Source: JAVWHP01 sp036639955 (lineage in GTDB: Bacteria > Bacillota_I > Bacilli_A > Erysipelotrichales > Erysipelotrichaceae). Taken from it: a stretch of 56,338 nt of DNA. The notes under the pieces were generated by a model that did not search any database, had not been told where the DNA came from, and worked only from the letters and a program-made list of their open reading frames with translations. Position 1 is the first letter of the stretch, and every line of letters begins with the position of its first letter. A program made the position numbers and the translations under genes. This document shows, in pieces, positions 32,298 through 40,881 of the stretch. The stretch covers positions 1 to 56,338 of the forward strand of contig JAVWHP010000010.1 of the NCBI GenBank assembly GCA_036639955.1, in the 5' to 3' direction.

Positions 32298-33195
32298 TTC
32301 TAATCTCCTCTAACCATCGCTTGGTTATCTCGCTTTCTTGTTTGTTGTCGCTAATTTGTTTGTAGGCAATACCACCTAGTATAAGGATTCCTCCTATAAT
32401 TTGTATAGTATTTAATTTCTCATTTAATATTACAGCAGAGAATATTAAGGCTGAGCATGGATCTATATAACTTAATATTGATGTAGTTTGAGTAGGTAAT
32501 ACTTGTATTGATGAAAAGAATAAATAACATGCAATTCCTGTATGTACTATTCCTACAAATATTATAAGCATAATATCTTCTTTAGCTGGTAAATGTATTA
32601 AACTGCCTGTCGATAATGTTACATAAATAGACATTACTATAGCAGCTACTCCTAGCTGAATAAAGGTACTTTCTACTCCTGATAAATCCTTAATATATTT
32701 ATTAAGAATCATTAATAAAGCATAAAACACAGCTGATAATAAACCACAAATTATCCCAATCATAGATTCATTATTTATCCCTACTACATTAATAATAATC
32801 ATCCCACTGATAGCTACTGAAATTCCAATAACACCACTCCTAGTTATTCTTTCTTTAAACAGACAAGCTGATAAAAAGAAAACAATAATCGGAGCGCAAT
32901 AATAAAGTAACGTCGCCATACTTACACTAGTATAAAGATATGACTCAAACAAAATTACCCAACTAGTACCTAATACAATTCCAGTTAAAATTAATATACC
33001 TATATTCTTTCTAATACCATTTATATTAAGTTTTTGTTTACCTACTATAAAAAGTATAGTTAGAAATAAAAATCCAATGTAAGTTCTCCATTGAACTATA
33101 ATAGCACTAGCTAAATCAATATTTTTAACAAAGAGTCCAATACTTCCAAATATTAACATAGCTATAGCTAATTTAATTTTATTTTTATTATACAT
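32284..33195 (-). CDS. EamA/DMT-family transporter
   Basis: 303 residues, ten predicted membrane helices in two EamA repeats (for example FGSIGLFVKNIDLASAI early in repeat 1 and GIVHTGIACYLFFSSIQ in repeat 2). Members export or import amino acids, nucleotides or other metabolites; the substrate is unknown. The ATG at 33195, preceded by GAAGGT, is preferred over an upstream TTG. Head of an operon with the SnoaL-like and DUF1232 genes. Confidence 0.88.
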   Translation of the reverse strand: MYNKNKIKLAIAMLIFGSIGLFVKNIDLASAIIVQWRTYIGFLFLTILFIVGKQKLNINGIRKNIGILILTGIVLGTSWVILFESYLYTSVSMATLLYYCAPIIVFFLSACLFKERITRSGVIGISVAISGMIIINVVGINNESMIGIICGLLSAVFYALLMILNKYIKDLSGVESTFIQLGVAAIVMSIYVTLSTGSLIHLPAKEDIMLIIFVGIVHTGIACYLFFSSIQVLPTQTTSILSYIDPCSALIFSAVILNEKLNTIQIIGGILILGGIAYKQISDNKQESEITKRWLEEIRNGKE

Positions 33196-33215
33196 AGATA
33201 CCTTCAATCTTATAA

Positions 33216-33250
33216 TAAAAGACTATTATTTAATAAATATTAGTCTTTTA
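33216..33250 (-). promoter_or_regulatory. Leader hairpin of the EamA operon
   Basis: TAAAAGACTA (33216-33225) and TAGTCTTTTA (33241-33250) form a 10-bp stem just upstream of the ribosome binding site, followed in the transcript by a U-rich stretch. A TTGTCT/TAAAAT-type promoter lies upstream near 33270-33300. Possible attenuator. Confidence 0.45.
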
Positions 33251-33384
33251 GCCTTTATATTTTAACATATTTTTAACTAATTTAAAGACAATTTCTTTTT
33301 AATTTTTAACAAATATAAACTAATCACTATTTTTAGCCATAATTATTATAAATAAGTAATAGGATACCTTATATAGATAAAGAT

Positions 33385-33434
33385 TAATAGACATATGATA
33401 CATCTAATAAATATAGGGTACTATATGTCTATTA
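33385..33434 (+). repeat. 12-bp inverted repeat upstream of the 118-residue membrane gene
   Basis: TAATAGACATAT (33385-33396) and ATATGTCTATTA (33423-33434), perfect, 26-nt centre. About 55 bp before the start codon; operator or leader structure. Confidence 0.55.
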
Positions 33435-33488
33435 ATAATTATATATTTATGTTAAAATAAATGATATTAATTGGAGGATTAAATTCAT

Positions 33489-33845
33489 ATGGATAAATTC
33501 AAAATAAGATTTAAAGATTGTTATAAATATTTAATTTTAATATTATTAGGTATGTATATAGCTCCTAATTTTACTACTGATTATAAGTCTAGTTATATAT
33601 TAATATATGGTATTGTTATTACTTTTATAATATTAGTTTTATCTTATATTAATGGTTTAGTAAAATCATTTAATCCTTTGCTTCCTATTATGGTTGCTAT
33701 AATGTTTATACCAGTAGTATTTATTTATTTAAATTCTAGTGCTTTATATTTTTGTGTAGTTTATATGATTGTTTCTTTTGTAGGTAATGGTACTGGAGTA
33801 TTTACTGCTAAACTTTTTACTAAGTTTAAATTTAAATTAGATTAA
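33489..33845 (+). CDS. Small integral membrane protein of unknown function
   Basis: 118 residues with four hydrophobic helices (about 13-29, 35-54, 62-81, 85-105). No motif I recognise. GGAGG lies about ten bases before the ATG, a slightly long spacing. Preceded by a 12-bp inverted repeat. It is the last backbone-like gene before the degraded accessory island. Confidence 0.6.
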   Translation: MDKFKIRFKDCYKYLILILLGMYIAPNFTTDYKSSYILIYGIVITFIILVLSYINGLVKSFNPLLPIMVAIMFIPVVFIYLNSSALYFCVVYMIVSFVGNGTGVFTAKLFTKFKFKLD

Positions 33846-33910
33846 CTTATATAATAATATTATTTAACGATAAACTGGAATTTTTATTCAGTTCTTTTTT
33901 TGTTTTACTA

Positions 33911-34030
33911 AAAGTTAAAGCAATAAAATATCAACCTAATGGAATATTTTTATAACCATTTCCTATAAATGCTGATATTAAAAACAAAATTTCTTCTATT
34001 AAGAATAAATAGTCATCTTCTTTCATTCAT
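33911..34030 (-). pseudogene. Decayed copy of the 48-residue membrane micropeptide gene at 39495-39641
   Basis: On the minus strand this stretch aligns with the intact small gene at 39.5 kb (shared TTTATAGGAAA, AATATTCCATTAGG, TTTTATTGCTTTA), but has in-frame stops and a frameshift. Confidence 0.7.
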
Positions 34031-34060
34031 ATTATATTATTGCTTTCTGAAATTCAATTT

Positions 34061-34167
34061 TGTCCACATTCTACTAGCAGTATATTTCTTCAACTATGCA
34101 TTGCTATTTCATCCACAATACGTCACAGGGATAATGGTAATCACAGCAGCTTCCTTGTGGGAATATA
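34061..34167 (-). pseudogene. 3' fragment of a RelE/ParE-type toxin gene
   Basis: Closely matches the last about 100 bp of the toxin gene at 41792-41901 (shared TATTTCTTCAACT, GGATAATGGTAA, CACAGCA, CTTCCTTGT). It is truncated and mutated, without an ORF. Confidence 0.72.
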
Positions 34168-34213
34168 CCTTTAAGGTCTACACCACCTATTCTGAATTTA
34201 TTATTTCTTACTC

Positions 34214-35101
34214 TTATAGTATTGAAAGATACATATTCAATCTTGCATTTACATAACCTGCAAAGAGTTTTTCCATTGCTGACAGATTGTTTTTACCATG
34301 ATATTCATCAAATGCATTATAATAGGCAAGCCTGTCTGTAAATTTTATATCGATTGGTGGATAACCAGCTTTCATAAGTTCTAGATTAACTAGCAAGCGC
34401 CCTGTCCTGCCGTTTCCATCAATGAAAGGATGAATTAACTCAAATTCAATGTGAAACCTAGCAAGCTTTGTAATAATATTTTCATTGCTAGCAGAATACT
34501 TAAGCAACAGTTCTGTTAACTTAGGTTCAATCAAATATGGTTGTACAGGTTCTTGTTTTGCACCCATTATACGAACAGGAACTCTACGATAAACACCACG
34601 GTCATCCTTTTTATCAACTAGCACAAGATAATGTATCTGCTTAATCGTGTGTTCTGTAAGAGGTGCGTTTTCTTTTACCAAATCACTAATCAATTCAAAT
34701 GCCTCTTTATGCCCCACTGCTTCAATATGATCTTTCAATGGTTTCTTATCTATGGTAAGTCCTCGAAGCACCATATCTGTTTCTCGCAATGTCAGCGTAT
34801 TTCCCTCTATAGCATTTGAATTGTAAGTGTATTCCACAATAAATTCTTCATTAAGTCTTTCAGCTTCGCCTGCGCTAAGAGGTCTCTTCGAATCTAATTC
34901 TTTTTTCTTTTCTTCTATCTTTAACAACAAACTTGGTGCAGATTTATATCGGCTATCTATAGGTTTTACAGCATCACTCGGTATCTTCCATCCACGTCCT
35001 TGCTGAAATGCACCAGGTATTTTGTCTTCGGCACAAAGGATTCGCACTCTTCTATCGGAAATACCCCATTTTTGCGCAACTTCTTTTACTGTAATATACA
35101 T
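34214..35101 (-). CDS. Fic-domain protein with N-terminal helix-turn-helix
   Basis: 295 residues. ATG at 35101, with GAAGGAG eight bases upstream, is preferred over a GTG three codons earlier. Residues 1-50 form an excisionase/MerR-like DNA-binding domain (YITVKEVAQKWGISDRRVRI, GRGWKIP). The Fic core has the complete motif HPFIDGNGRTGR near residue 225, so it should transfer AMP (or another nucleotide) to a protein. An inhibitory-helix motif SNAIEGN near residue 97 suggests it is kept inactive in cis (class II). Composition is richer in GC than the flanks. First intact gene of the accessory island. Confidence 0.9.
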   Translation of the reverse strand: MYITVKEVAQKWGISDRRVRILCAEDKIPGAFQQGRGWKIPSDAVKPIDSRYKSAPSLLLKIEEKKKELDSKRPLSAGEAERLNEEFIVEYTYNSNAIEGNTLTLRETDMVLRGLTIDKKPLKDHIEAVGHKEAFELISDLVKENAPLTEHTIKQIHYLVLVDKKDDRGVYRRVPVRIMGAKQEPVQPYLIEPKLTELLLKYSASNENIITKLARFHIEFELIHPFIDGNGRTGRLLVNLELMKAGYPPIDIKFTDRLAYYNAFDEYHGKNNLSAMEKLFAGYVNARLNMYLSIL

Positions 35102-35765
35102 GGCATTCACTCCTTCATAGGCATAGTATAACCAATTATCGGAATAATATCAAGCGTACCGGAATAACATTATGTATTTTAACGGAATAATGCTAAGTTA
35201 ACAAAATTTTTCACTCATCTTTAATTGATGCACCGCTTCTCTGTGGATTCACCCTTGTCTTCCTTGATGTTCCCTGCAGCGCTCAGTTGGATGAAAATGT
35301 TGTCATATTACATATAAGATAGGATTACCTCCGATGTCAGCTTATAAGTTCCTTCGTTGGTGGCTACATTTTTTTAAATTTCTGTACATATGGCACTTCG
35401 GTATGTCACATACCCTCAAGATTCTGCACCACTTGAACAGCACCAACCGATCTTCTTATGTTGGCATTTATATGTTGACGTTAGAATTGTATTTCATTAA
35501 ATCTCCTTTGTGAAAATTTAGTTCTTTACATAGTGTTTTCAGAGTGCTACGATAGAGTTGTGGAGCACTTTATCTGAGTCTGACTTTACTCTCAAGTCAG
35601 ACTGAGCATAATCTGCAGATTGATTCAGAATTCATTTTTATCATTTAGATTAAAAATAAACGTAACTCTCTTGAAAAAGCGTTACCTTTCTTGTGCCATT
35701 AGGCGATACTTTATCTTTTATAATCGCTGAGGCAAATCTTATAAAACCAAAGGAGAATTAATAAT
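35102..35765. other. 664-bp gene-free segment with relic sequence
   Basis: Higher GC than backbone, many stops in all frames. It contains two hairpins, GTGCT/AGCAC near 35546-35567 and AGTCTGACTT (35577-35586) / AAGTCAGACT (35594-35603). A TATAAT near 35719 may serve the 5'-nucleotidase gene. I could not identify the source of the relic. Confidence 0.5.
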
Positions 35766-37382
35766 ATGAAACGTATTTGTGCTCTAATTCTTTCACTAAC
35801 GTTGGCAGTTGGACTATTTTCCTGCGCCACTCCTGAACCACCGCGTACAAAAGACATCGCCATTATTTACACAAATGACGTGCATGTGGCTCTTGACAAA
35901 AATATTGGCTACGCAGGCTTAGCCGCCTTTAAAAACGAATTGCTCGCCGACGGAGCAGAAGTGCTTTTGGTGGATGCTGGAGACTCCGTGCATGGTGCTC
36001 CCTTAGGGGGACTGTCAAACGGTAAGCTACCCATCGACATTATGAATGAGCTAGGTTACAGCGCCTCGGCATTGGGTAATCACGAATTTGATTATAATGT
36101 AGAGACATTGAATTCCTTGGCAAAGCGCGCAAAATTTCCCTTCTTGTCGGTAAATTTCGCAGATGCCACCACAAAAAATCCCATTTACAAGCCTTATATC
36201 ATCGAGGAGCGAGACGGCGTAAAAATTGCCTTTGTAGGAGTGTCAACACCGCTTACTCCAAACACTAGCAACCCAAACTTTTTTAAGGACGAAAAAGGCA
36301 ACGATAAATACACCTTTTTACCTGGTGAGGACGGAATGGTTCTTTGGGGTGCTGTTCAACAGTCGGTAAACAGCGCACGAAAAGAGGGCGCGCAAATTGT
36401 TATCGCCCTGACCCATTTGGGCATTGATGCCGCGTCTGTACCGTATATATCCCCAAATTTAATTGCCAATACCACCGGCATCGATGTCGTACTTGACGCT
36501 CACTCTCACAGCGTGATTCAGTGCGAGCGCGTAAAAAACAAAGTTGGTGACCAAGTGTTGCTCTCTTCTACTGGTACAGAACTTGCAAACATAGGCTATC
36601 TGCTCATTGACAAGCGAGGCAATATCAGCACAGGACTAGTAAGCAATTATGAAGCAAAAGATCCACAAATTGATGCATTTATAAAAAAAGAGAAATCAGC
36701 CTTTGATGAAGTGCTACAACAATCTGTCGTTTCACTGCAAAATGATATGATCATCGCAGACCCAGTTACTGGTAAGCGCATTGTGCGCAATACCGAAACA
36801 AACCTTGGAGATTTGTGTGCAGATGCAATACGAGCTTCAACAAACGCAGACGTTGCCGTACAAATCGGGGGTGCAATACGCGCCAAACTCCCTATGGGGA
36901 AAGTTACCTTTGGCGACCTGTTAGGAGTAATGCCTTCGAGTTACCCAATTAGCAAGTTAAGTGTTACAGGACAGCAGCTGTTGGATGCCCTGGAATATAG
37001 CGTGAGTTCCGCACCCAAGGAATTTCCCGGCTTTTTACAAGTATCAGGCCTGACCTTTGCATTTCATACGGATATTCCATCGCCAGTGAAGCGGGATGAG
37101 TCCGGTATGTACATTGGCATTACAGGCAAGCGGCGCGTACATGATGTACTAATAGGAAATCAGCCTCTTGTTCCTGATAAACGCTATACACTGGCAGGTA
37201 TTGCACATACACTACTAGAAGGTGGCGACGGATATACCATGTTCTCTTATAAAGACGTGGTAGAAAGCCCACTTATTCTAGACCACGAAGCAATGAAAAA
37301 CTATTTTTCAAATGGCTATGCAGAAAATGCCGCCCTATATAAATCTCCATATGGCGGAGGACGTATTGTAGCAGTACCCTAA
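35766..37382 (+). CDS. 5'-nucleotidase/metallophosphatase lipoprotein (UshA-like)
   Basis: 538 residues with a lipoprotein signal (MKRICALILSLTLAVGLFSC, lipobox Cys20), so tethered outside the membrane. Metallophosphatase motifs: IIYTNDVHV, VDAGDSVHG, GNHEFDYN, LTHLG and DAHSHS. The C-terminal 5'-nucleotidase domain has NLGDLCADAIRAS and IGGAIRAKLPMG. It would hydrolyse extracellular nucleotides for nucleoside or phosphate uptake. GC content (nearly half) is far above the roughly 30% flanks, clear evidence of recent transfer. Ribosome binding site AAAGGAG. Monocistronic. Confidence 0.92.
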   Translation: MKRICALILSLTLAVGLFSCATPEPPRTKDIAIIYTNDVHVALDKNIGYAGLAAFKNELLADGAEVLLVDAGDSVHGAPLGGLSNGKLPIDIMNELGYSASALGNHEFDYNVETLNSLAKRAKFPFLSVNFADATTKNPIYKPYIIEERDGVKIAFVGVSTPLTPNTSNPNFFKDEKGNDKYTFLPGEDGMVLWGAVQQSVNSARKEGAQIVIALTHLGIDAASVPYISPNLIANTTGIDVVLDAHSHSVIQCERVKNKVGDQVLLSSTGTELANIGYLLIDKRGNISTGLVSNYEAKDPQIDAFIKKEKSAFDEVLQQSVVSLQNDMIIADPVTGKRIVRNTETNLGDLCADAIRASTNADVAVQIGGAIRAKLPMGKVTFGDLLGVMPSSYPISKLSVTGQQLLDALEYSVSSAPKEFPGFLQVSGLTFAFHTDIPSPVKRDESGMYIGITGKRRVHDVLIGNQPLVPDKRYTLAGIAHTLLEGGDGYTMFSYKDVVESPLILDHEAMKNYFSNGYAENAALYKSPYGGGRIVAVP

Positions 37383-37435
37383 TTAACTTATAACATTTAA
37401 ATACCTGTCATACTGTCAATCGATATTGATAACAT

Positions 37436-37690
37436 CTCAAAAACAGTTAAACAATAGTACTTTCATTACGACGTTTCATTTTAATTATATAATTTAGAAA
37501 AGAAGCAAATTCCAGTGGGATATACTTCTTTTTTAGTTTTCATAGCAACTTTAAAATTGTTTGAAACTTTATAATGTTCTAGTATACCTTTTTAAATATA
37601 AAGTCGGTCCAATACATTTGAATAGAAATTACCAACAAATTATTCAAAGACTAATGCAGTTCTAGCTCTTATTTGAAGTAGAGCCAATTA
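37436..37690 (-). pseudogene. Inverted, decayed copy of the island repeat gene
   Basis: The reverse complement aligns with the direct repeats near 40.0 and 42.7 kb (shared TATGAAAACT, AAAAAGAAGTAT, TCCCAC, TTCTTTTCTAAAT, CTAGAACAT) but is more diverged and frame-broken. Confidence 0.65.
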
Positions 37691-37745
37691 CCATTAATAT
37701 TATTCCCCATCTTATATTCATACAACAAAAAAAACCTCAACCTTC

Positions 37746-37826
37746 TTAATTTAGTATTTCTACCCAGGTAAATATATTTTTAACAAAGTTAAAGTTTTGC
37801 TCCTTGTTGTTAGTAAGTTTCCACAT
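37746..37826 (-). CDS. Possible 26-residue ORF or gene fragment
   Basis: Begins MWKLTNNKEQNF after AAAGGA and ends at TAA. Could be a real micropeptide or the N-terminal stub of a lost gene; no family recognised. Confidence 0.25.
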   Translation of the reverse strand: MWKLTNNKEQNFNFVKNIFTWVEILN

Positions 37827-37904
37827 TCTTAATCCTTTATAATTATATTGATAATAACTCAATACATAGTTTAATATGTTCAACTAGAAGTAGGCTTTAC
37901 AATA

Positions 37905-38354
37905 TTATCTACGCTTCTTCCATACATTATATAAAATATCTTTCAGAACCAACATTGCATCTTGTTGATTGAATTTATATTCATTCATTAATTCATCAAG
38001 CATAGCATTAATTCTAAATTCATAATTAGGAATATTTACTTGTGACTGATATTTAAGAAGAACTGGATATTTCTTTCCCCAAGCATTTGTCCAATCTATT
38101 TTTTCTACTAATTCATCATTATTTTTATTAATCATTTCTTGAATCTCACTATATTCAATATCAAAATCAATTAAGTCATCTAACGATATGCCATAAAGAC
38201 TAGCCATTTTCTTAGATTGATAAATGTCGGGTATAGTTTCATTGGTTTCCCACTTAGAGACAGTCTGTCTACTTACTCCTATTTTATCAGCTACTTCTTC
38301 TTGTGATAATCCATTCTTCTTCCTTGCATGAAATAAACTATTGCCTAAGTTCAT
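37905..38354 (-). CDS. XRE-family transcriptional regulator
   Basis: 149 residues. Start MNLGNSLFHARKKNG is fixed by GGAGGT; an ATG five codons earlier overlaps that site and is not used. Helix-turn-helix at residues 7-60: LSQEEVADKIGVSRQTVSKWE, closely like many Clostridial XRE regulators, ending DLIDFD. The C-terminal 85 residues are helical and acidic then basic, unknown. May control the nearby DUF3784 membrane gene or island genes; no operator identified. Confidence 0.88.
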   Translation of the reverse strand: MNLGNSLFHARKKNGLSQEEVADKIGVSRQTVSKWETNETIPDIYQSKKMASLYGISLDDLIDFDIEYSEIQEMINKNNDELVEKIDWTNAWGKKYPVLLKYQSQVNIPNYEFRINAMLDELMNEYKFNQQDAMLVLKDILYNVWKKRR

Positions 38355-38834
38355 TGTAGATACCTCCATTTATTTATGTTTCTATTATACACGTTGTGAG
38401 AAATAATTCTATCAACTTTATTTGTCAATAATGCTCAATTACCTAACAATGATAGATCTCAAATACTAACTTTTGACAAAATCAATTTCATCAATAATAT
38501 TAAACACTTCTTTTCTTATTTCAAGTAGGCAAAAAAAAAACTCGCATGGCGTGAGTTGGTGATGTTAATTACCATTTTGGAGCCTCACCCCTCATTAATA
38601 CAGGTTACAAGTCTATGAAACTATCTGTATTTTCGATAACAAGTCAAAACTCAAATCCAAAAAAACCTCGTTTTTCAGTAAATAGATCAAGGTGATTATT
38701 GCCTTTTTGGTGGTTTTATTTGTTCTTCACTTAGGGATAGATCAACGTGATTTTGAAAGCATTAATTTATTCTAGTGGGAACAGGCAACGATGGTTATTG
38801 GCATATTGTTGATTTATATATAATAACATTTTTT
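38355..38834. other. 480-bp gene-free segment
   Basis: No ORF. An A-run at 38532-38541 followed by AACTCGC-ATG-GCGTGAGTT (about 38540-38558) forms a minus-strand terminator-like hairpin. The GC-richer text after it looks like relic mobile-element sequence, which I could not identify. Confidence 0.45.
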
Positions 38835-39170
38835 CTATTGTTTCTTATATTTTCCAAATGCCTTTTCTTCATCCAAATGTACATCTTGGAAAAAAACAAT
38901 CAACCATACCACAAATGCAACAATCGCTATATATTGTGAAATCAAGTAGGATAATATTGCACCTGTTCCTAAAATTAATGACCAAATAAAAAAAGATTTC
39001 CGCTGGTCTTTACTCATTCTTGCCTTATCATATAATTCTGTTTCTACTTTAGACAATGAATTAAATCCACTTATTAGCATTGCACCTTTTTCTCCTAAAA
39101 TTGTGAAAAGAAAAGCAAAGAAAAGAAAAACCAAACAACCAATAAAACACGTTATGCAACCAATGTTCAT
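38835..39170 (-). CDS. DUF3784 membrane protein
   Basis: 111 residues. Start MNIGCITCF follows GGGAGGTG. The first membrane helix is followed by GAMLISGFNSLSKVETELYDKARMS, in pieces LISGFNSLS and ELYDKARMS, the DUF3784 hallmark by memory; two more helices lie near 60-78 and 82-99. Function unknown; these genes commonly sit near XRE regulators or signalling genes in Clostridia. On the same strand as the XRE gene downstream. Confidence 0.75.
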   Translation of the reverse strand: MNIGCITCFIGCLVFLFFAFLFTILGEKGAMLISGFNSLSKVETELYDKARMSKDQRKSFFIWSLILGTGAILSYLISQYIAIVAFVVWLIVFFQDVHLDEEKAFGKYKKQ

Positions 39171-39358
39171 ACTAACACCTCCCATATATTCAAATTTATG
39201 ATTCTAATCCAGATATCAACATTTCTGTTAGAAATCGTTAGTTATCCGAAAAAATTTTATAACTGGCTAGTGCAAATAATTTCTTTATAATCGACTTCAG
39301 CAATTGTAAGTTGTTCGAAATTTCCGAACAACTTTAGATACACAGTTATTCGTTTTTT

Positions 39359-39484
39359 TCAAATAACTCGATTTTCTCGTTTCCCTGTTTGCTCCAATAG
39401 CTTTATCCTATCCAAATAATCCTTTTCCATGCTACTAAGTGTTTTTACTTTATATTTCTGATATTCCTTATGATCCTTTTCCAT
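39359..39484 (-). CDS. Small charged ORF, 41 residues
   Basis: MEKDHKEYQKYKVK... ending ENRVI, almost entirely charged and helical. It lies 10 bp after the 48-residue membrane ORF on the same strand, so may be its partner. No clear ribosome binding site of its own. Downstream inverted repeats AGTTATT/AATAACT (about 39343-39368) and AAGTTGTTCG/CGAACAACTT (about 39308-39334) could end the transcript. Confidence 0.4.
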   Translation of the reverse strand: MEKDHKEYQKYKVKTLSSMEKDYLDRIKLLEQTGKRENRVI

Positions 39485-39494
39485 ATTTTGTAAA

Positions 39495-39641
39495 TTAATC
39501 TTCCTTATCTCTTTTACTTAATCCTAAAGCAATGAAACAGCAGCCTAATGGAATATTGATGTAACCTTTTCCTATAAATGCTGCTATTAAAAACAAAATT
39601 CCCGCTATTAGGAATAATAAGCTATCTATTTTTTTATTCAT
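39495..39641 (-). CDS. 48-residue membrane micropeptide
   Basis: MNKKIDSLLFLIAGILFLIA... with two short hydrophobic segments and a Lys/Asp-rich end (SKRDKED). Ribosome binding site GAGGAGGT. A decayed second copy exists at 33911-34030, so it was part of a unit that has duplicated. No family recognised with certainty. Confidence 0.6.
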   Translation of the reverse strand: MNKKIDSLLFLIAGILFLIAAFIGKGYINIPLGCCFIALGLSKRDKED

Positions 39642-39850
39642 ATTCTATTGTAACCTCCTCAATTCTAAATTTTCACAGTTCTACAAGCAAAAATTTGTAG
39701 CGATAATGGTTATAACTATAACCTACAATGATAGTATCTTTTTCAAATATCCTTCATTTAGCAAATGCACTGTTTCAAATTTATCATCATAGTATACTGC
39801 CCAATTGTTAAAAACACAAGGCATTTCCTTCTTGCCTGTGCGACGCTCTT

Positions 39851-40265
39851 ATTCAATTATGCTAATGTCTTAATATATCAGCATTGAAAATGTCCCATTT
39901 AAAATAAATAATACAATATCTCTTTAGAAGGAGATATATGAGGTAAATCAGAAGTCCTACATTGTAAAACAATCCGGCACATATCAAAAAGATAATACTG
40001 TATTAGTCATCGAATCATTTGATGGTAATTTATATGAAAATGTATTAGCCAACTTTATGTATTAGAAGACATACTAGAACATAATTGAGTTTCTAAAAAT
40101 TTTAAGTGCTATGAAAACTGCAAAATAAAAAAAGAAGTATATCCCACCAATGAGTGATCCATGGAAACATAATTCTTTTCTAAATAATTTAACTAATATG
40201 AAATATCACAATGTAAGTAATAGCGTTTAACTATTTTGAGACATTTTCAATATTGGCTAACAGTA
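39851..40265 (+). repeat. Island repeat, direct copy 1 (decayed gene)
   Basis: About 415 bp, roughly 90% or more identical to 42534-42955. It has 2-nt and 1-nt deletions relative to copy 2 (near 39938 and 40049) that break the reading frame. Confidence 0.8.
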
Positions 40266-40298
40266 TTACCATAGCACACGGTAGTAAGCAAATACCTT

Positions 40299-40499
40299 AT
40301 TTTGCTACTTAAGTAGCCATTTAATAATAGGATCGAACGAGTCAAACTGGGACTGTCTGGTACGTTTTGTACATTTTTTATAACCCTTAATGTATTTAGA
40401 TATAGTGCGTAGCTCAACGTATATTTCACGTGCAAGTTGACTACGGTTAATCTTGAGATTTGACGATTCTTCAAATTGTTTTAGTTTTTTTAAATCCAT
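40299..40499 (-). pseudogene. Fragment of an IS21-type transposase (IstA N-terminus)
   Basis: About 65 residues: LKINRSQLAREIYVELRTIS and KYIKGYKKCTKRTRQSQFD resemble the helix-turn-helix N-terminus of IS21-family transposases. The ORF stops after about 64 codons and nothing of the catalytic domain follows; copy 1 of the island repeat lies directly beyond. Confidence 0.65.
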
Positions 40500-40646
40500 A
40501 AGTGTATTAATTTTATGTCTGTAGTTAGTTCATAATTTAATAACATAATTTATACCTCCATTGTTATTTTACTATGAAATTATACTATACAAACTGTACA
40601 TTTCTAAATGATCATTTTTGTACACTATTATATTATCATTTATGTG

Positions 40647-40745
40647 CGTATTCTTGATTTCTCCATTGACACCCTTTAAAGCGGTCTGAAGTTTGGTGGT
40701 ATCGCCACCGATTTCCACTGTAATACCCTTGATTCTGTTTGCCAT
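40647..40745 (-). pseudogene. N-terminal fragment of a phage tail tape-measure protein
   Basis: With a good ribosome binding site (GAGGAGGTG) an ORF begins MANRIKGITVEIGGDTTKLQ and continues TALKGVNGEIKNT, the well-known start of tape-measure proteins of Siphoviridae-like phages, then diverges into unrelated sequence after about 33 codons. A prophage remnant. Confidence 0.75.
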
Positions 40746-40881
40746 AAAATGCACCTCCTCTCCTAAAAATGGGCATAAAAATAGCCCGGATTTCTCCGAG
40801 CATAAGAAAAGCACCTACTACATTTCTGCAATAGATGCCATCATAAAATTATTCTGTTTTTTAACCAGACAAACTGGGAAT

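Larger units (their letters stand above)
37383..37904. other. Intergenic relic region
   Basis: No intact gene of normal size. It holds the inverted third copy of the island repeat (37436-37690) and a 26-codon ORF at 37746-37826; the rest is AT-rich with no structure I can name. Confidence 0.5.

Noticed and set aside
40247..40474. 75-codon ORF overlapping the IS21 fragment
   Set aside because: Different frame of the same relic; the overlapping frame carries the transposase-like motif.
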